Assembly (NCBI RefSeq): GCF_963924675.1
Contig: NC_089221.1
Coordinates: forward strand, 141,216,263-141,280,262
Direction: 5' to 3'
Source: Phocoena phocoena
Lineage: Eukaryota > Chordata > Mammalia > Artiodactyla > Phocoenidae
DNA length: 64,000 nt
Made by a program: the position numbers and the translations under genes. Shown here piece after piece: positions 58,946-64,000 of this stretch (position 1 is its first letter; the number at the start of each line of letters is the position of its first letter). Below the pieces are notes generated by a model, which did not search any database, was not told where the DNA came from, and saw only the letters and a program-made list of their open reading frames with translations.

Positions 58946-60859
58946 TGGGTCTGCCAATCTATAAACATTAGAAAATCCTCTACTGGCTAATAGTGTTTTA
59001 GGGCATAATCTCATTGTCATTATATTATTTTATAATGACTGCTGAAATTACATTGATCAAAGTTTTGCAATTCCTGATTTTGTCCTGGATTAACCCTAGG
59101 AACTTTAAATTTAAAGCATGAATATAAATAGTGAGAGAGGGAGAAACATGAGTGTGGAAGAGAGGGAGAGAGTAAGTTTGAGGGTTACAAGAAAAATGTG
59201 GCACACACACAGACACAAAACAGCTGTACTACATCAATTTCCTTTTGGTCGTCTTTACTATAAGGTCATGTTTATGGTTATGAATATGCAGAATAACTAA
59301 AGAATGGAGACTTGAATTATCTTCTATGAAGGATCCCCAAAACTGCATGAGTGCTCCCCGTCAGAGCTGGATCTAAGCTTTCCCCTGCTGAGAACATGAC
59401 TTCGTTCTCATTAAGTGTTCCCCACCAGCAGTGTACGTGCTAAACTTAACTTTGGAAAATGAATCAAGGAGACGTCTAGTGTGGGGTTTTAATCAGTGGC
59501 CAATTCATTAATAAAATATCATGGTAGTAGTTAGCAATATCAGTCTTCCTGGCCCTGCAGATTTGGTATCCAAGTCCCTGTGCTTTGGTTGTATGCTTGC
59601 CCCTAACTTGTCTATCCTGTGAAACAAGCAGTTTCTTTCTCCTGAGACCTCACTTTGGAAATAAGTATCCCACGGTGTCGGGTAGCATCAAATAGTTGAA
59701 ACAAATGGCACAATAAATGCTAGTCTTTTTCTTTTATCTCCATAGCTCATTACCAGGGAGATAGTAAAACTCATGGGACAGCAGTGTATATATAGGTAGT
59801 TAGACCATGGAAGCAAATACACTTCCAGAGAAATGTTTCATGAAAAGTGAAAGTCTGACCATAGTTAGGGCTTTGATCCCATGCAAAACAAATATTCCTT
59901 CATTCATGAAATGAGCTACTTCTAGCAAATTATCTTTAGTGGAAAAGCTATGTTATATCCCCATAAATTCTGAAATACTTATTAGAAAACACAAGATTTA
60001 AGTGAATTAAATGGTTTTCCTAATTTTCTAACAGAAGAGTAAGGGCTTTTCATTTGTGTGCTTCTTGTTTGTTTGGAGGTTTTTTTTTTTCTATTTTTTT
60101 TTCCTGCTTGGTATATTTGAGAAAATTTCTCAAATGATTATGTAAGTAATAATGGCCAGTGGTGTTTCATGTGATGAATTGGTAAATTATTCATTACTGG
60201 GGAATAGAGTTAATGAAAGATTTTTTGTGAGTGAGACACTATGTAGTAGAGTTTAATATGTATAAATTAAATCATCTACTTGGAAATATACTAATAAAAG
60301 CAATGAATTAAACATCAGGACCAAGAGATTTCGGCTTATTAATATGGTGTAACTCTATTTAGCAAACCCTAATTTGCTGAACACTGATACTACTGGTAAA
60401 ATTAATAAGTAAAAAAAGTATATCCAGAAAAATCTAAATGTATAAAATATTAAACTTTAATAAAGATATAGTACAATATTAGCAGTTGGGAAAGAAAGAA
60501 ACCTGATAATTTTAAATAGGTGTCAAGGCATAATTGCTATATGAGCTATAGGAAAACATTTTACTAATGTTAAGCTGTCAGTCATGCTTTGCAGGCTATA
60601 CTCAACAAAAGTGAATTCTCAAAAAGAAAAATATCTCATTTATCTCTCAAAATTTTGAGATTTTAAGATATTTCATTTTAAAGCCATCTAGAGACAAGCC
60701 GTATACTGATATTGACTACCAACAATGAAGTGAACAGTGTCACAACATGTTGAAGACATAAGAGTGATAAATACATTATTTTCCTTTTTGCTGTCCAGTC
60801 AATGCAATAATTCTTTCTTATACTAGTGGCTTTAATAAGGTATACAGTAGAATATTGAA
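58946..60859. other. Anonymous AT-rich DNA
   Basis: No gene or repeat recognised. Confidence 0.45.
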
Positions 60860-61060
60860 TGACTTTTAAATGTCAAGCATTGTTCTAGGTTCTGGAGATA
60901 CAAAAGTGCCCAATATACTCACGTATTCAGCCGTTATGGAACATGTATTCATGGGAGACAAAGAAAGAACAATTAAATAAGTGATAAAAGAATAAAATTA
61001 AAAATGGTGTGGTGAAAAATAGGATGTGCATAGTGCAGGAGGACCTATATCAGGTCAATA
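60860..61060 (-). repeat. L2-like ancient repeat
   Basis: 'gcattgttctaggttctgga', 'gatacaaaagtgcccaatat' and 'gacaaagaaagaacaattaa' are in the order of an antisense L2-type repeat. Confidence 0.5.
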
Positions 61061-61700
61061 TTCTGTGACCTATAAGGCTTTATATACACAGGAATAGCAA
61101 ATCAAACCTTTTGGTTATAGTAGAAACTGTTAATACCATTTAACTGGCCCTTAAGAGGACCATTCTGGGAGGAGTTTACATGTTTCCCCAATACAGTATT
61201 GATACACCTAAATATGATATTGATATATTGTAAAAAATTCCAGAAGTCCAATTCTAGGGGGAAAAGAAACTAGACCCACAATGGATATCCTTTTACAAAT
61301 CAATGCATTTGGGCAAGACAATAAGAAGACAAATTATGTAAAAGTGCTTTGTGAGATGCAAAGGGTTACATTTTCTTTTCCAAAATGACCCCATAGGCTT
61401 TCTTTTTAGGAACCCAATTTTAAGCAGTTGTATTATTTTTAATAAAAGCATTATCCACTGGATTCTAAACGAAGTGAGGAAATGTTGTATCTTTTATAAA
61501 CTTTACAAGTCAGGAAGGAGTTTTGTTATTTTGTTTTGCTTTTTGTTGTCATCATTAAGAAAGAGGGAATGACTTTAGTTTTAGAAATATTGAGTTTGGA
61601 ATGAGAAGAGACCATTCAAGCAAGCTGAAAAGGTAGAGCAAGATAAGGAAAACAGGACCAGAAAAGGATTCTGAAGTTGGTTTCATTTTGCAAGTTACAA

Positions 61701-61746
<46 letters not shown>

Positions 61747-62156
61747 ATCAGTTGAAAAAAGACTCAGCTTTGTTTGTGTGGACATTGGTAACTATTTAAA
61801 AGAGAAATCTGAGAGTGACAGATGCCAGATTTCAGGGGAATTAGTGGTGAACACATTTTAAGAAGAAGGAAATGGTCCATGGTGATCACTTTTTAGAGAA
61901 GCCTGGTGGTAAAGACCAGGATTCCATTGGTAGAATGGCATAATAACTAACCATGTTGCATCTGTGTTACACATATTTTTTTCTTTGTTTTTTTGTGTTA
62001 CACATATTTTTAACATCTCTGAAATTGGGATGTACCATAAAATTGGTAATGATATCATCATTATAATAGGGTTTTTTGGGGGTTTTTTTAGTGAAGATAC
62101 AATGAGAGCAGGTCTCATGTTGATGTCTTTTTAGATTTAATTAAAAAACTGGTCCC
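61061..62156. other. Mostly anonymous DNA with a GT repeat and a small MIR-like piece
   Basis: A 48-bp MIR-like segment at 61323-61370 closely matches part of the MIR at 62157-62372. A (GT)n run is at 61704-61744. A 24-base phrase containing 'tgtgttacacatattttt' occurs twice within about 40 bp near 61965 and 61996. Nothing else recognised. Confidence 0.5.
61704..61744 (+). repeat. (GT)n microsatellite
   Basis: About 20 uninterrupted GT units. Confidence 0.95.
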
Positions 62157-62372
62157 TCAGTGGTTAAGAAGCATAACTCATTGGGAAGCTTTGGGCAAGA
62201 TAATTAACCTCCAGAAGTCTGACATTCTCTATGTTTAAAATGGGAATAATATAAAAGCAACTCATGGAGTTATGAAAGCCAAAGAAGATAGATTATGTAA
62301 AAGTGCTCTGTGGAATGCAAAGGGTTACAAACATGTGGAGATACAATCATCATCATTATTAGTCTTTGACTA
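62157..62372 (+). repeat. MIR
   Basis: 'cagtggttaagaagcataac', 'tttgggcaagataattaacc', 'gtttaaaatgggaataatat' and 'cttgtaaaagtg'-like end segment ('ttatgtaaaagtgctctgtg') give a nearly full MIR in order. Confidence 0.85.
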
Positions 62373-62944
62373 GAGAGGGCTTGCTCTTTGGCTAGAGAGC
62401 ACAGTGTATTTAAATAAGGAAACCTAGACTGATTGTTCTGATTTTATGTTAAAGCATCTGTCAACTACCACTCATCATATAAGGCACAACAGAATATAGG
62501 CAAAAAGCAAACTGAAACACAAAGGTTTTTTTCCCAAATATAAAGATGCATATTGAAATTTTAATGTTAGTTCTTAAATACAACCCATTGATCATACAGC
62601 ATGCCAAGTCTGAGCATACTCAGTCATTTGAATGATTTGACCCTATTTTACAAAATTTTTTAAAACTTCTCAAAGTTAAATTAAACTTTTTTGTTGTTGT
62701 TGTTATGTAGTCCTTCCTGGATAGTTGAGCACGGAATCTAATGGAAATTCCATTTTCACTTTCCATTTTTCCACTTTCCTGCACTATCTAAGAAAGAGAA
62801 GTATCATTTCAAACATAGTCTTGTCACCTGTCAGAATCTCACACTGCCTGAAGATGTAGTGTAGGAGATACAGAATCTGACTCTACAGTTTCCAACATCA
62901 AAATGGATTGAATCATTGCAGGCACAAAAGGCAGAATTAAGAAA
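62373..62944. other. Anonymous DNA
   Basis: Nothing recognised. Confidence 0.4.
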
Positions 62945-63085
62945 CCTTACTAGGAGACAGCTTTAGCTTGTGACCTTAGGCAATCCACTTAATCTCTTTC
63001 CCTTTCTCCCTTTCTTAGACAACCAATCTATAAAATAAGACTTGTGATTTCTACCAGCACCTGTGGTTATGAAGCCACGATGCAT
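62945..63085 (+). repeat. MIR fragment
   Basis: 'cttgtgaccttaggcaatcc' and 'acttaatctctttccctttc' followed by 'tataaaataagacttgtgat' are the MIR central region. Confidence 0.75.
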
Positions 63086-64000
63086 ACATTTTCGGTAGTC
63101 AGAACATAATCCACCTACATATTTGCATAAAGGATTAAGATTTGGTTAAAATCAAATAATATGAAAAATAGATAGGTTGAATATTTGTCTATATAACTGA
63201 GTTTTCCACAACAGTGGCTATGGTGACCTGTAATCTGTCATGTTTCAAATAACACCCAATGGACAGAGAAATAGAGGAAGAAATAGAGGCAGAGAAAAGA
63301 CCAAGTAAATGGATGAGAACTTATCAAGCTGGTAAATGCTTCTCTCTGGTGATTGAAACATATTTGAATAAATACTAGGAATTCAGTGAACACTAAGCAT
63401 GCACCAGCTTACGAAAATGTGAATCTGTCATTGGTTGGGGCCCTCACCAATATGGAATTAAGAGGCATTGCCATTATAATAGGAGATGATTTTCTGTGTT
63501 ATGTTTGCTTCCTTTATCTTAAAATTTCTAAATATTTTCTGATGGCAAACCTGGCATTTTATAATTACGCCCACCATTGAAAGAAAGTAATTTTATAATT
63601 ACTCCTGCCATTTACAGGAAATTCGTAATAGACTTTCCTTTTTGTGGTCATTTCCCAGTCTCATTGTTCCTTTCTTACTGATGCCACTTTAGAGATTCCA
63701 GTTGTTGCTAATGGAAGGTGAAGGTCATTCAGTTCCTCACTCATTGCCAGAAAATATCTTTTTCTGCTACTTTCACAATGTAAGGAACTGGCATTAATGT
63801 CTTTACATTTCATAGAATATTGAGAAATGTCACATAAAATATATGGGGACAGGCTTTTAAAAGAAAGTTCTCTTTTCATGATAGACATTTAAAAACATTG
63901 ATCATGGAGTTCCCTGAACAGAACTGTCTTTGTCCCGCTTCTTGTTTGTTCAGTTCTTCATGGATTTCTCATTGCCAGAAAGCCTCCCTAAAATATCAAT
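63086..64000. other. Anonymous AT-rich DNA
   Basis: No gene or repeat recognised to the window edge. Confidence 0.45.

Noticed and set aside
1..64000. An undescribed multi-gene biological system
   Set aside because: No host coding exons, operon-like clusters or novel repeated architecture were seen; nearly all structure is explained by known transposon classes and simple repeats.

Overview
This window is mammalian nuclear DNA, almost certainly from a cetacean (whale or dolphin). The diagnostic signal is a set of 15 tRNA-derived SINEs of the CHR type. Eleven are short CHR-2-like copies with the head gggcttccctggtggcgcag, a clear A box and B box and an A-rich tail. Four are longer CHR-1-like copies. 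Many still have perfect target-site duplications (TSDs). No ruminant BovB or Bov-tA and no pig PRE-1 was seen, and the older layers (MIR, L2, MER2, MER5, MLT1, L1M) are general placental repeats. The DNA is AT-rich, and every open frame longer than about 150 codons that I can interpret belongs to an L1. No recognisable host protein-coding exon is present, so the window reads as intergenic sequence or the inside of a very large intron.

Layout. 0-9.6 kb: sparse SINEs, MIR, L2 and L1M fragments in anonymous AT-rich DNA. 9.6-13.7 kb: a degraded plus-strand L1M broken by two CHR-2 SINEs and a nested L1 3' end. 14.9-20.3 kb: an MER2 transposon, two small antisense L1 insertions (one inside an old LTR-like repeat), and another L1M split by a CHR-1. 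21.3-25.7 kb: an MLT1-type LTR, an antisense L1M and older repeats. 26.4-27.1 kb: the only block that looks like host gene structure. It is locally GC-rich, with a G-run tract, a GA repeat and a near-consensus splice donor, and is a candidate non-coding 5' exon or promoter. 27.1-33.2 kb: about 6 kb in which I recognise no transposon.

33.8-42.6 kb: SINEs, a three-layer nest (L1M, then an antisense LTR, then an MLT1 LTR), a second antisense LTR, and MIRs. 42.6-49.5 kb: an almost complete minus-strand L1 with 5' UTR, ORF1, ORF2 and 3' UTR, all decayed, carrying a CHR-1 in ORF2 and a 34-bp minisatellite in its 5' UTR. 49.5-58 kb: SINEs and a 5'-truncated plus-strand L1 with an 18-bp perfect TSD. 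58-64 kb: MIR, L2, a GT repeat and anonymous DNA.

The genes do not work together in any pathway: what is visible is a retrotransposition history (L1 machinery, and SINEs that depend on it) written over single-copy DNA. I found no evidence for an undescribed system. The most useful leads are the candidate exon at 26.4-27.1 kb with its repeat-poor flank, the 3'-truncated L1 fragment with TSD at 16.9 kb, and the nested insertions that give a relative chronology. Subfamily names are from memory of consensus sequences, with no database search, and edges of old repeats are approximate.
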